16,834 nucleotides of DNA from Scalindua_A sp046757465 (GCA_046757465.1 JBHHYH010000064.1:1-16834), one strand, 5' to 3'; shown: positions 1 to 7,277, counted from the first letter of the stretch. Made by a program: numbers and translations. The notes: a model not told the origin generated them from the sequence alone.

Positions 1-354
1 ACAGCATAACATCTCCGTTAATCTACTGTCTACTATTTCATGGGGGTCAGTATAACTTACCTTTTCTAATTATGCGAATATTACTTTTATATTATTGTAA
101 TAAATACTGAATCTTATCCTTATTTGCTTCTTATCAATTTAGTTTTCCTTTCTTAAAGCCTCTCACTATAAATTATCATCATGATTATGCTCATCCTCAT
201 CCTTTTCATCACCCTTTCGTATTGTTTTTAACGGTCGCTGTCCCTAGTTTCCCAAACTCATATCACCATAAATGTTTTAAGCAGGAAGTACACAACACAA
301 AAGTATCTTAGAAAAGATTATCAGGAACCCGGGAATGCAGGAAAATATTAAATT
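1..354. other. Gene-free left edge with one short repeat motif
   Basis: No convincing coding region was found on either strand. The stretch is AT-rich. It carries a short motif at 231-253 (acggtcgctgtccctag...) that recurs in the same orientation at about 392-421 in a diverged form (acagtcgctgaccctaa...). Motifs of the type GGGACAGCGAC are, from memory, common in repeats associated with REP/RAYT transposases; that link is an inference, and no transposase gene is visible here. Confidence 0.5.
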
Positions 355-465
355 TTAACCAAGGAAAAGCACGAAGGTGAGAAGCAAGAAAACAGTCGCT
401 GACCCTAATTTGACCCTAATTTGACAAATAGTTTCTTCTATTTCCTTTACGAGAGTAGAAATCAT
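355..465 (-). pseudogene. Truncated partner gene of the 462-713 ORF (remnant)
   Basis: A 36-residue minus-strand frame starts with an ATG that overlaps the TGA stop of the upstream small gene (ATGA at 465-462), the arrangement of a translationally coupled pair. It begins MISTLVKEIEETICQ, a plausible amphipathic N-terminus. After about 15 residues it enters a tandem 11-bp repeat (tgaccctaatt twice, 400-421) and then translates into a short hydrophobic run ending at TAA. I infer that a normal second gene, perhaps the toxin of a toxin-antitoxin pair, was cut off by rearrangement or repeat insertion. It is too short to assign a family. Confidence 0.4.
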
Positions 466-713
466 TTAATAAGGGGTTTTAGAGCATTTTTGGTATTTGT
501 CCAACTTGAAAGGAGTTTATGAAAGGCATACCAGTCAAAAAAGTCCTGTTTATCACCTGCTTTGCCTTTTTCAAACTTTTTCAGAAATGACGCAGTTGTC
601 ATCTTGTATTTTTTTTCCAGTACTTTTATTTTCCTTTTATAGAAACTTATGGTACCGGAGCAAATCTTATATTCTCTTTCAAGAGATTCTTTTATTTCTG
701 AGTTAATGGTCAT
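462..713 (-). CDS. Small hypothetical protein, probable antitoxin-like first gene of a two-gene module
   Basis: This 83-residue charged, mostly helical protein has a conserved-looking core: LEKKYKM (32-38), FLKKFEKG (43-50) and GDKQDFFDWYA (53-63). I recall small proteins with this KYxM...FxxxFexG..GD..DFF.W pattern from bacteria and archaea, usually just ahead of a second small gene and regarded as antitoxin-like; that recollection is not verified here. Translation evidence is good: on the minus strand a GGAGG ribosome site (about 721-727) sits some 9 bases before the ATG. Its stop overlaps the ATG of a truncated second frame. There is no close upstream gene, as murQ lies in the same direction but ends about 97 bases before it. 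Function is unproven. Confidence 0.6.
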   Translation of the reverse strand: MTINSEIKESLEREYKICSGTISFYKRKIKVLEKKYKMTTASFLKKFEKGKAGDKQDFFDWYAFHKLLSSWTNTKNALKPLIK

Positions 714-809
714 GTGTCTTTACCTCCACGTAAAAATATAACGCAAAAAACATGGGATTGTCAAAAGGAAAAAAATATAATTGCTCATCAAGTAAAAATC
801 TTGTGAATT

Positions 810-1715
810 TTAACTATTTAGCACCTTTCTCACAAAACCTTCGTATTCATCAAGTTTCTTTTCGGCTTCCTCATAGCCGATTTGTAGTTTGTGCATGACA
901 ATAGCCGCCTTTACGTTGCCTTTTGCCTTGTTTAAGAGTTTCTGTGCAGAGTCTCTATCAAGGTCTGTAATAGTCATTATGATTCTTTCTGCGCGGTCTT
1001 TGAGTTTCTCGTTTTTTACCTGAAGGTCAACCATGAGGTTTTCATATACCTTGCCCATCTTTATCATTGATGCAGTAGTAAGTGTATTCAGGACGAGCTT
1101 TGTTGCCGTGCCGGCCTTCATACGTGTAGAACCTGTTATTACTTCTGGACCGGTTATTGGTCTGATAATGACATCAACCTCCTCGGCAGGGTCTGTATCT
1201 GGATTGCAACATAAGAATATAGTGGTTGCACCGATTCTCTTTGCCTGAACCAAAGCGCCGTGAACGAATGGTGTAGTGCCGCCTGTGGCTATGCCGACAA
1301 CCGTATCTTTAGCAGTTATACCATTATCTTTGACTGCCTGCTCTCCATCCTCATGTCTATCCTCAGCTCCTTCTATTGATCTTGTAAGCGCTTCTGTTCC
1401 TCCGGCTATAATGCCCCTAACCAACTCTGGATCGGTTCCAAAGGTGGGAGGACATTCAGAGGCATCAAGCACACCCAACCTTCCACTCGTCCCTGCACCG
1501 ACGTAAAATAAACGCCCTCCTTTCTTGAATGATGCGACAATCAGGTCAACTGCCTTTGCGATGTTTTGACGTTCATTGTGTACGGCATTGATTACGTTTG
1601 AATCTTCTGAGTTGATGATGTCCACGATTTCTGATGTAGATTTACAGTCGATTTCAAAGGTATTGGGATTACGTTGTTCGGTGATCAGGTTTGCACGATC
1701 TTTCATTTGTTTCAT
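810..1715 (-). CDS. murQ: N-acetylmuramic acid 6-phosphate etherase MurQ
   Basis: MurQ is a cytoplasmic enzyme that cleaves the D-lactyl ether of MurNAc-6-phosphate to give GlcNAc-6-phosphate and lactate, in peptidoglycan recycling or MurNAc use. At 301 residues it has the usual family length. The SIS sugar-phosphate domain shows GAGTSGRLGVLDASECPPTF at 73-92. Glu87 matches E. coli MurQ Glu83 and Glu118 (EGAEDR) matches Glu114, both reported as catalytic. The signature STRMKAGTATKLVLN is intact, as is the C-terminal helical region (NVKAAIVMHKL). Two in-frame ATGs lie at 1715 and 1706; neither has a strong ribosome site, so the first is kept. The gene stands alone, with no anmK, nagZ or permease visible nearby. 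A repeat element lies 32 bases upstream and could carry or disturb its promoter. Confidence 0.95.
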   Translation of the reverse strand: MKQMKDRANLITEQRNPNTFEIDCKSTSEIVDIINSEDSNVINAVHNERQNIAKAVDLIVASFKKGGRLFYVGAGTSGRLGVLDASECPPTFGTDPELVRGIIAGGTEALTRSIEGAEDRHEDGEQAVKDNGITAKDTVVGIATGGTTPFVHGALVQAKRIGATTIFLCCNPDTDPAEEVDVIIRPITGPEVITGSTRMKAGTATKLVLNTLTTASMIKMGKVYENLMVDLQVKNEKLKDRAERIIMTITDLDRDSAQKLLNKAKGNVKAAIVMHKLQIGYEEAEKKLDEYEGFVRKVLNS

Positions 1716-1747
1716 GAAGCTTTCTTGTTGATGAGCAAATTCTACTC

Positions 1748-1880
1748 AGTATCTGTTGCGGAAACACTATATTGTCACCCTGAACTCGTTTCAGGGTCTC
1801 TTGACATCTTGATATATATAGATTCTGAAACAAGTTCAGAATGACATTTTTGAGCATTTAAGCTTTCCGCAACAGATACT
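1748..1880. repeat. 133-bp MITE-like inverted-repeat element
   Basis: The ends form a perfect 17-bp inverted repeat: agtatctgttgcggaaa at 1748-1764 and its reverse complement at 1864-1880. Nested inside is a second, imperfect pair: a left arm at 1773-1800 (ccctgaactcgtttcaggg) and a right arm at 1821-1846 (ttctgaaacaagttcagaa), separated by an AT-rich loop. There is no coding capacity. The core recurs at 8021-8105, which supports a dispersed non-autonomous element. It sits just upstream of murQ. Confidence 0.75.
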
Positions 1881-2237
1881 AATTAAGGAGAAAAATTAAT
1901 CAAGAGATAACAACTGCTGAGAATATCATTCAAGAAGAAAGAAAAAACCGGTATTGTAATTTCACAGTGTTACTTTAGTTTTGGTAATTCCGCCCGTTAA
2001 GTTTTAAATTATGGAAGAAATAATTACAAGAAGAATCTTTTTTGGAATCAATCTTTATGGTTAAGAGTGTGATGGGGCTTTTCTCAAGAATATCTGATGT
2101 AAAAGATAATCAAAAGAAAGTTAACCCTACACTTTCCTACTCCATCTTTTCATAATTAATAGGTAGAATCTCTAACAGGGTTTTGCTATATTTATTATGT
2201 TTTAACACGAAAATAGATTCCCTCTTACAGAGCCTAC

Positions 2238-2325
2238 TTTCGGCGATCCCTGCCCGACATAACGGCAGGCGGGCAGGGAGGGAAAAAGGCTTTGCTTTCG
2301 CAGGGAACCCAGCTAGCAATTATTC
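2238..2325. repeat. Dispersed GC-rich hairpin repeat, copy 1
   Basis: It has the palindromic arms cctgcccg (from about 2249) and cgggcagg (to about 2277), followed by a conserved tail (ggctttgctttcgcaggga) and an AT-rich end (caattatt). The same order of arm, arm, tail and AT-rich end is found at 16637-16704 near the right edge (ggcgggcgagg, then gccttgctctcgcaaggaa, then caaattatt), so this is a dispersed repeat and not random GC-rich sequence. Confidence 0.65.
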
Positions 2326-2341
2326 AACGGGGCAAGGAAAC

Positions 2342-2363
2342 AGGCCTGCCTGCCGCAGGCAGG
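2342..2363. repeat. Short GC-rich hairpin
   Basis: cctgcctgccgcaggcaggg is a near-perfect palindrome with a very short loop. It lies between copy 1 of the dispersed repeat and the 2392-2415 hairpin. It may be a repeat arm or a transcript-stabilising hairpin; it has no T-run, so a factor-independent terminator is unlikely. Confidence 0.5.
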
Positions 2364-2391
2364 GAATCTGATTCTGACTTTCGTCAGTGCC

Positions 2392-2415
2392 TGCCCTGAA
2401 CTTGATTCAGGGACA
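2392..2415. repeat. Single-hairpin relative of the 1748/8021 repeat family
   Basis: ccctgaa and ttcaggg pair around cttga, flanked by tg and aca. The sequence matches one arm of the cores at 1773-1800 and 8023-8050, so it looks like a solo arm of the same family. Confidence 0.5.
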
Positions 2416-2498
2416 TGGTTTCATACTTCGTGGTGTCACTTAGTGGCATGAGTGTTTAACAGGGAAAATAAGAGGTTAGGAATTCCGAAGGTTTGTAT

Positions 2499-3920
2499 AT
2501 GGCAGATAAGATAAAAAAAAATCTTTGTCTAAAAGAGGGCTCGATGATTGTCATAATCGGAGGCGGCCCATCGGGAAGTTTTTTTGCATACCTTGCATTT
2601 CGATATGCAAAGAAACTCGGAATAAACATATCTATAACAATCTTTGAGAGCAGGGATTTCAGTCAAAGAGGTCCCAAGGGGTGTAATATGAGCGCTGCCG
2701 TAATCGCCAAATCCCTCTATCAAAAACTCATGAAAGAAGGTATTGATTTGCCTGATAACGTTGTACGCCAGGAAATAAAAGGTTATTGTTTTCAGACAAA
2801 AGAATACGGTATTGAATTACATAGACCGAAGCCAGGTGAAAATAGTAAGATACTGGCAGTTTACAGAGGTAACGGCCCTCTTTACAGCACCCATACAAGT
2901 AATATAAGCTTTGATGATTATCTGTTGAGAAATGCAGTTAAACACGGTGCAGACGTTATCCACGAACCTGTTCAAGACATAAACCTTCCTTCGGATTTTG
3001 AAACCCCCGTAAAAGTAATATACGGAAGGCGTGGCTCGTTTAATGAGATGGAAGCGGACCTTGTTGTAGGTGCGTTTGGCATAAATTCAACAATTGTTGA
3101 TAAAATGAAACAACTAAATTTCGGCTATGAACCGCCCAAGACTATTAGGACATGTCAGATGGAGATACCTTTAGATGACTCCTATATAAAGGAATCATTT
3201 AAGGATGACATATATGTTTTTGCGCTTGGACTAAAACCTTTCAGGTTTGCATCAATGGTTCCCAAAAGAGATTATGTTACAGTGAGTCTGATTGGCGATA
3301 GAGATCTGTCAAAGAAGAATCTACTGGATTTCTTAAATCATCCGGTTGTTCGAAGCAAGTTACCTCCTGATTGGAGAATGCCTGATAGATTTTGCATGTG
3401 CATACCGAAGATAACACTTACACATGCAAAAAAACCATTTACTGATAGGTTTGTTATCGTAGGCGATGCAAGCATATCGAGAATATACAAGAATGGGTTA
3501 GAGTCTGCATATATAACTTCACAATTAGCTGTACAGGCTGCATTTGACAAAGGCATCTCTAAAGAAGATTTCAATAGATATTATTACAGGCCTGCAAAGA
3601 AATTACTTGCGATGGATAATCTATTAGGTGCACTAATAATGAGGTTGAGCGATTTCGTTACGAAAAAGAATTGGTTGGTAACGGCACGTTTGTCATATGT
3701 TGAAAACAGAAAAGGTTCATGGATAGCAAACCATCTCAATAAAATGCTATGGAATATGGTTACGGGAGATGCTCCTTATAGAAGGATTTTTCTACAGGCC
3801 TTTAATCCTGTGTTTCAAATTCAATTGATTCCTGTGACAATAAAAGCATTAATCATGGAAGTTATTAATAAGGTGTATAGCTATGGATCAAAACTTAATG
3901 AAAGAAATATTAAAGGTTGA
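2499..3920 (+). CDS. FAD-dependent oxidoreductase, geranylgeranyl-reductase-like
   Basis: This 473-residue flavoprotein has an N-terminal Rossmann FAD site, VIIGGGPSGSFFA (about 18-30), with the ribose-binding acid at Glu50 (IFESRD). The segment RGPKGCNMSAAV (57-68) sits where geranylgeranyl reductases carry their KPCGGG-type cysteine motif, with Cys62 as the counterpart. The second FAD motif is VIVGDASISRIYKNGLESA (Asp323). This places it in the GGR/PHBH-like fold, whose members saturate isoprenoid or other polyenyl chains or hydroxylate aromatics; the exact substrate cannot be read. ATG 2499 is chosen because GAAGG lies 7 bases upstream. TTG 2493 and ATG 2544 (right at MIVIIGGG, with AAAAGAGGG before it) are alternatives. 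Its end overlaps the first V-ATPase gene by 38 bases, so the two are probably co-translated. Confidence 0.8.
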   Translation: MADKIKKNLCLKEGSMIVIIGGGPSGSFFAYLAFRYAKKLGINISITIFESRDFSQRGPKGCNMSAAVIAKSLYQKLMKEGIDLPDNVVRQEIKGYCFQTKEYGIELHRPKPGENSKILAVYRGNGPLYSTHTSNISFDDYLLRNAVKHGADVIHEPVQDINLPSDFETPVKVIYGRRGSFNEMEADLVVGAFGINSTIVDKMKQLNFGYEPPKTIRTCQMEIPLDDSYIKESFKDDIYVFALGLKPFRFASMVPKRDYVTVSLIGDRDLSKKNLLDFLNHPVVRSKLPPDWRMPDRFCMCIPKITLTHAKKPFTDRFVIVGDASISRIYKNGLESAYITSQLAVQAAFDKGISKEDFNRYYYRPAKKLLAMDNLLGALIMRLSDFVTKKNWLVTARLSYVENRKGSWIANHLNKMLWNMVTGDAPYRRIFLQAFNPVFQIQLIPVTIKALIMEVINKVYSYGSKLNERNIKG

Positions 3921-4197
3921 AGACGAGGCAAATGATATTATTTATGATGCCAAAAAAAGAGCAAGATTAATAGAAGCAGAAGTTGGAAAAGAGATTGAAA
4001 GAATTACCAATGAGTTAGAAAGAGAATATAAGGAAAAAGTTGACAAGCTGAGGGCAGAGATACAAAAAGCGCAAAAAGATGAAGAACAAAAGTTAAAGGA
4101 GGAATTTAAGGTAAAACGGGATAGGTTAAATCAAATTAATCAAAAAGACTTAGAGAAAATGATTATACTCGTTTTTAAAAAGATTTGTGAGGCTTAA
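3883..4197 (+). CDS. atpH: V-type ATPase subunit H/G (peripheral stalk)
   Basis: The 104-residue protein is almost entirely heptad-like charged helix, with EVGKEIERITNELEREYKEK in the middle and a repeated K/E pattern throughout. This fits the small stalk subunit (AhaH, NtpF, Thermus G) that forms a coiled coil with subunit E and ties the catalytic head to subunit I. Assignment rests on size, composition and position as first gene before subunit I, since the family has few invariant residues. Its start lies inside the end of the flavoprotein gene, with AAGGTG about 8 bases before the ATG. It stops one base before the preferred GTG start of subunit I. Confidence 0.85.
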   Translation: MDQNLMKEILKVEDEANDIIYDAKKRARLIEAEVGKEIERITNELEREYKEKVDKLRAEIQKAQKDEEQKLKEEFKVKRDRLNQINQKDLEKMIILVFKKICEA

Positions 4198-4198
4198 T

Positions 4199-6205
4199 GT
4201 GGCTATAGATAGTGTTAATAAATTAACAATATTAGCGCCTTTAAACATTAAGGATAAACTTCTGGCCAAGCTTTATGAATTGCAAGTCCTACATGTTACA
4301 GACGCATTTTCAAAAGAATATGAAAAAAACATAAAGAGAATAGAAGTAAAAACAGTTAAATATGAAGAGAATCTAAACAAACTCAACGTTATAAGATCGA
4401 CATTTGAATTATTTGTAAAAAGAAAGAAGGACTTGTTTGAAAGTTTTTTTCCTCTTCCACTTCAAGTAAGGCAACCAGAATTTAACGATGTCCTCACAAC
4501 ATTCGATATAGACACCCTGTTTATAGAGTGTAAACACATTAACGATGAATACCATTCACTCGCAGAAGCGATCTCAGGTATAGAATCAGAGTTGCACAAA
4601 CTTTCCATCTTTCTCGGATTGCCTTACAGCATAGAGGAGCTGAGGGGTATGGAAAGGGTTGAGGCTAGTATTGGTTTCGTTTCACATACCAGGTTAGATG
4701 AATTATCAAATGATTATGAGGCGAGTGAAATACTTACGTGGCAGGTTGTTTCTTCAACCAACAAAGTAATAAAGACATTAGTATTCTATCTTAAAAAAGA
4801 AAGAGATAAGGCTTCAAAACTTTTGGAAAAATATAGTATTGACAAGATAGCACTTCCAGATATATCGGGAGACGTAAAGGAAAAGATTGATTCTTTGAAA
4901 AAGGAATTAGCAGATCTTACATATAAACAAAAACAGCTTAAGAGCAGAGGTCTTGAACTTTCCAAACATTATAACGAAGTCGAGATTATGCTGAGTTATT
5001 GGGAAAACGAAAGAGACAAGGCACGTGCTGAGGGAAATTTTGTGTCATCTAATAGGGTGTTAGTTGCCTCTGGTTACGTACGAAAACGAGATATAGACAG
5101 ATTGGAGGAAATGCTAAATAAACACTTTCCCGAGATCACGTCTATTTATGAAGATCCTAATCCAGAAGAAAATGTTCCAGTATCAATCACTCTGAATAGA
5201 TTCTTCAAACCTGTTCAATTATTAACAAATATGTTTGGATTACCAAACTATTTTGGTTTTGATCCCACTCCATTCTTGACATTGGGATTCCTACTTTTCT
5301 TTGGGATTTGCTTTGGAGACGTGGTATACGGCGCCATGTTAATGGGTTTTTCGTACTATATAATGTACAAATATAAAAACTATGAAGGTATTAGAAATTT
5401 CTTCAAGCTCTTTTTTTATGCTGGTATCAGTACAGCCATAATTGGTGGTATGACTGGTGGATGGGCAGGTGATATCTACAATGCAAAATACCTAGGAGAA
5501 AACAACCTTCTCCTGCGTTTAAGAAATTCGTTAATGATTATCGATCCCCTTGCAAGACCAATTATTGCGTTAGTATTCGCAATAGGACTTGGAATAATAA
5601 ATCAATTCTATGGTATATCACTAAGGATGTACGGAGAATTGAGAAAAGGTAGAGTAGGAAACGCTATCTTTGATTGTGTGCTCTGGTTAATCTTTTTACC
5701 CGGCATAATAATAATTACTATTCCCATATTCGCAAAGGTACCAGGCGGGATCTTTAATGCTGGATTATATATGGTTATAGGTAGTGCGATTGGATTGGTG
5801 CTAACTCAGGGAAGGAATGAAAAGAGCTGGATAGGGAAGATTGTTATAGGTTTTGTTAGTATGTATGGCATACTTGGTACTTACGGATGCACAAGTTTTG
5901 TAAGTGACATCCTCTCTTACTCCAGATTGCTGGCGCTTGGACTTACTACGTCAATAATTGCTATGTCGATCAATATAATAGCAGATATTGTAAAATCAAT
6001 AAACATAATAGGATTAGGTGCCTTTATATTAGTTCTGATATTGGGTCACACATTTAACTTTCTTGTGTGTATAATAAGTTCATTCGTTCATCCTGCGAGG
6101 TTAATTTTTCTGGAGTTCTTCGGTAGATTCTATCAAGGGGCTGCAATCAAATTTCGGCCTTACGGTTTTAGCAGTAAAAGAATTCAAGTAATCAATTTAG
6201 ATTGA
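4199..6205 (+). CDS. atpI: V-type ATPase subunit I (membrane stator, ion half-channels)
   Basis: This is the 668-residue homologue of eukaryotic subunit a. The first half (to about residue 350) is hydrophilic with coiled-coil segments and contacts the peripheral stalks. The second half has seven or eight membrane segments, beginning about FDPTPFLTLGFLLFFGICFG. The signature SYSRLLALGLTTSIIAMSIN carries Arg576, the counterpart of the essential arginine of yeast Vph1 that faces the c-ring. GHTFNFLV and EFFGRFYQGAAIKF near the C-terminus are also typical. GTG 4199 is preferred: GAGG lies 6 bases upstream and the product starts MAIDSVNKLTILAP, as in homologues. An in-frame GTG at 4187 would overlap the previous gene by 11 bases. 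Confidence 0.95.
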   Translation: MAIDSVNKLTILAPLNIKDKLLAKLYELQVLHVTDAFSKEYEKNIKRIEVKTVKYEENLNKLNVIRSTFELFVKRKKDLFESFFPLPLQVRQPEFNDVLTTFDIDTLFIECKHINDEYHSLAEAISGIESELHKLSIFLGLPYSIEELRGMERVEASIGFVSHTRLDELSNDYEASEILTWQVVSSTNKVIKTLVFYLKKERDKASKLLEKYSIDKIALPDISGDVKEKIDSLKKELADLTYKQKQLKSRGLELSKHYNEVEIMLSYWENERDKARAEGNFVSSNRVLVASGYVRKRDIDRLEEMLNKHFPEITSIYEDPNPEENVPVSITLNRFFKPVQLLTNMFGLPNYFGFDPTPFLTLGFLLFFGICFGDVVYGAMLMGFSYYIMYKYKNYEGIRNFFKLFFYAGISTAIIGGMTGGWAGDIYNAKYLGENNLLLRLRNSLMIIDPLARPIIALVFAIGLGIINQFYGISLRMYGELRKGRVGNAIFDCVLWLIFLPGIIIITIPIFAKVPGGIFNAGLYMVIGSAIGLVLTQGRNEKSWIGKIVIGFVSMYGILGTYGCTSFVSDILSYSRLLALGLTTSIIAMSINIIADIVKSINIIGLGAFILVLILGHTFNFLVCIISSFVHPARLIFLEFFGRFYQGAAIKFRPYGFSSKRIQVINLD

Positions 6206-6232
6206 AGATTAAAGGAAGGGGATAAGAAAAAA

Positions 6233-6763
6233 ATGGAAGGGGTATTAGAAGAAATAATGAATATTTACTTTATCCGGACAGGCTTTGGCTCGGCATGCAC
6301 AGGGGCAATCATTGCAGTAATGTTTGGTGGATTGGGGTCTGCAAGGGGTATAAAAATAGCTGCTACACAAGCTGCAGGTGTACTTTCAGAAAAACCAGAG
6401 CTATTCGGTAGATTACTCATACTTATGGCTCTACCGGGGACTCAAGGTTTTTACGGCTTTATATGTGCAATTATGATAGCTTTGCGGACTGGTGTAATAA
6501 AAGGCGAAATTACAGTTACACCAATTGTAGGAATGGCAATCCTGGCGGTTGGGATTTGCATGGGAATTGTTCAATGGCGTTGTGCGATATATCAAGGTGA
6601 GGCCTCTGCTGCCGCTATAAATCTAATAAGTAAAAAACCCGAGGAAGTCGGTCGAGCTATAATTATGCCTGCCTTAGTTGAAACGTATGCAGTGGTTTCT
6701 TTACTTACCTCGATTCTACTCATTTTCTGGTTTACAAAGGAAGGAGGGATTTCATATATGTAG
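6233..6763 (+). CDS. atpK: V-type ATPase subunit K (c-ring proteolipid), Na+-type
   Basis: At 176 residues this is the duplicated, four-helix form of the rotor proteolipid, as in Enterococcus hirae NtpK and unlike the single-hairpin Thermus subunit. The first hairpin has GGLGSARGIKIA and ALPGTQGFYG; the second has QGEASAAAINLISKKPE and MPALVETYAVVS. The residues that ligate Na+ in E. hirae K (Leu61, Thr64, Gln65, Gln110, Glu139) align with Leu67, Thr70, Gln71, Gln121 and Glu150 here, all conserved. Only the second hairpin carries the carboxylate, as expected. Purine-rich AAGGAAGGGG lies 12-20 bases before ATG 6233; an in-frame ATG at 6257 is a possible alternative start that leaves the helices intact. 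It is followed by a 559-base gap before subunit E. Confidence 0.96.
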   Translation: MEGVLEEIMNIYFIRTGFGSACTGAIIAVMFGGLGSARGIKIAATQAAGVLSEKPELFGRLLILMALPGTQGFYGFICAIMIALRTGVIKGEITVTPIVGMAILAVGICMGIVQWRCAIYQGEASAAAINLISKKPEEVGRAIIMPALVETYAVVSLLTSILLIFWFTKEGGISYM

Positions 6764-6905
6764 CCACAGGTCATGCCAGAGGCAGATCAGCCTAACGGCG
6801 CGACTTTTTACCTGTGTTTATTAATACCTAATGAGTTGACAAAAATTTCTTTTAAATAACGCAACCCTTCGATATGCTCATGGCAGGCTCTAAAGGTTGC
6901 GGCTA

Positions 6906-6950
6906 CCCGCCCGTCCAAGCCGTTCGGACGGTCGTTCTGGCGGGGGCGGG
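6906..6950. repeat. Nested GC-rich hairpin
   Basis: Outer arms cccgccc (6906-6912) and gggcggg (6944-6950) enclose inner arms ccgtcc (6911-6916) and ggacgg (6926-6931). Base composition differs sharply from the AT-rich surroundings. No T-run follows, so a repeat is more likely than a terminator. Confidence 0.55.
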
Positions 6951-7140
6951 CATAAATCGCTCAACTTGGGTTAAAGAAAATACAACAAGAAGAATATCAA
7001 ATAATGAATTTTAATATCATTAATCAGTTGTGGATTTATAGCCAGAATGGAATGTGCCACGCTGAATCCTGTGCTGAATTGATTTCAGTATTATTTCAGC
7101 ATCTCTTCGGTAAAGGCTTGTCTTCAAAACAATTTTTTAG

Positions 7141-7277
7141 ACCCTGAATCACGACTTAGTTCGGACCTCGAAGTCGTGTCTTAGGCAGTCGCCTGGGTCG
7201 ACCCTGAAGTAGCTCACAGACCCGCCTTCGGCGTGACTGCTTCAAGGGGCGCCTCAGGCGGCAAGTTCAGGGTGACA
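7141..7277. repeat. Compound palindromic repeat related to the gaccctgaa/ttcagggtgaca family
   Basis: accctgaa occurs at 7141 and again at about 7201, and its inverse ttcagggtgaca closes the block at 7266-7277. Inside, cacgactt (7150-7157) pairs with aagtcgtg (7171-7178), and several further GC-rich complementary segments (cgccttcggcg, gcgcctcaggc) follow. The terminal words match the arms of the 1748-1880 element. This looks like a composite or diverged member, 46 bases before the subunit E start. Confidence 0.5.

Larger units (their letters stand above)
1881..2498. other. Gene-free interval with GC-rich palindromic repeats
   Basis: Nothing coding can be supported in about 600 bases. The first half is AT-rich and holds a 27-codon open frame (1895-1978) behind a good AAGGAG but with ATT at the start position, so it is not called. 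The second half contains GC-rich hairpins, listed separately, whose open frames on both strands are a by-product of palindromic sequence. No clear sigma-70 promoter for the downstream oxidoreductase was recognised. Confidence 0.55.

Noticed and set aside
176..236. Minus-strand Asp/Glu/His-rich tail (GDEKDEDEHNHDDN) resembling a metal-binding protein end
   Set aside because: The frame is closed by a TAG just upstream at about 245 and has no start codon; the pattern arises from a cat/gat-rich simple sequence.
1669..1857. Minus-strand 62-codon frame upstream of murQ
   Set aside because: It is a product of the MITE-like element's palindrome running into the murQ start in another frame.
2137..2371. 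Overlapping open frames of about 60 codons on both strands
   Set aside because: Both run through the GC-rich palindromic repeat and translate into Pro/Arg/Ala-rich nonsense without family resemblance or ribosome sites.
6906..6950. GC-rich hairpin as a factor-independent terminator after subunit K
   Set aside because: There is no T-run after the stem and it lies over 140 bases past the K stop; a dispersed repeat fits better.
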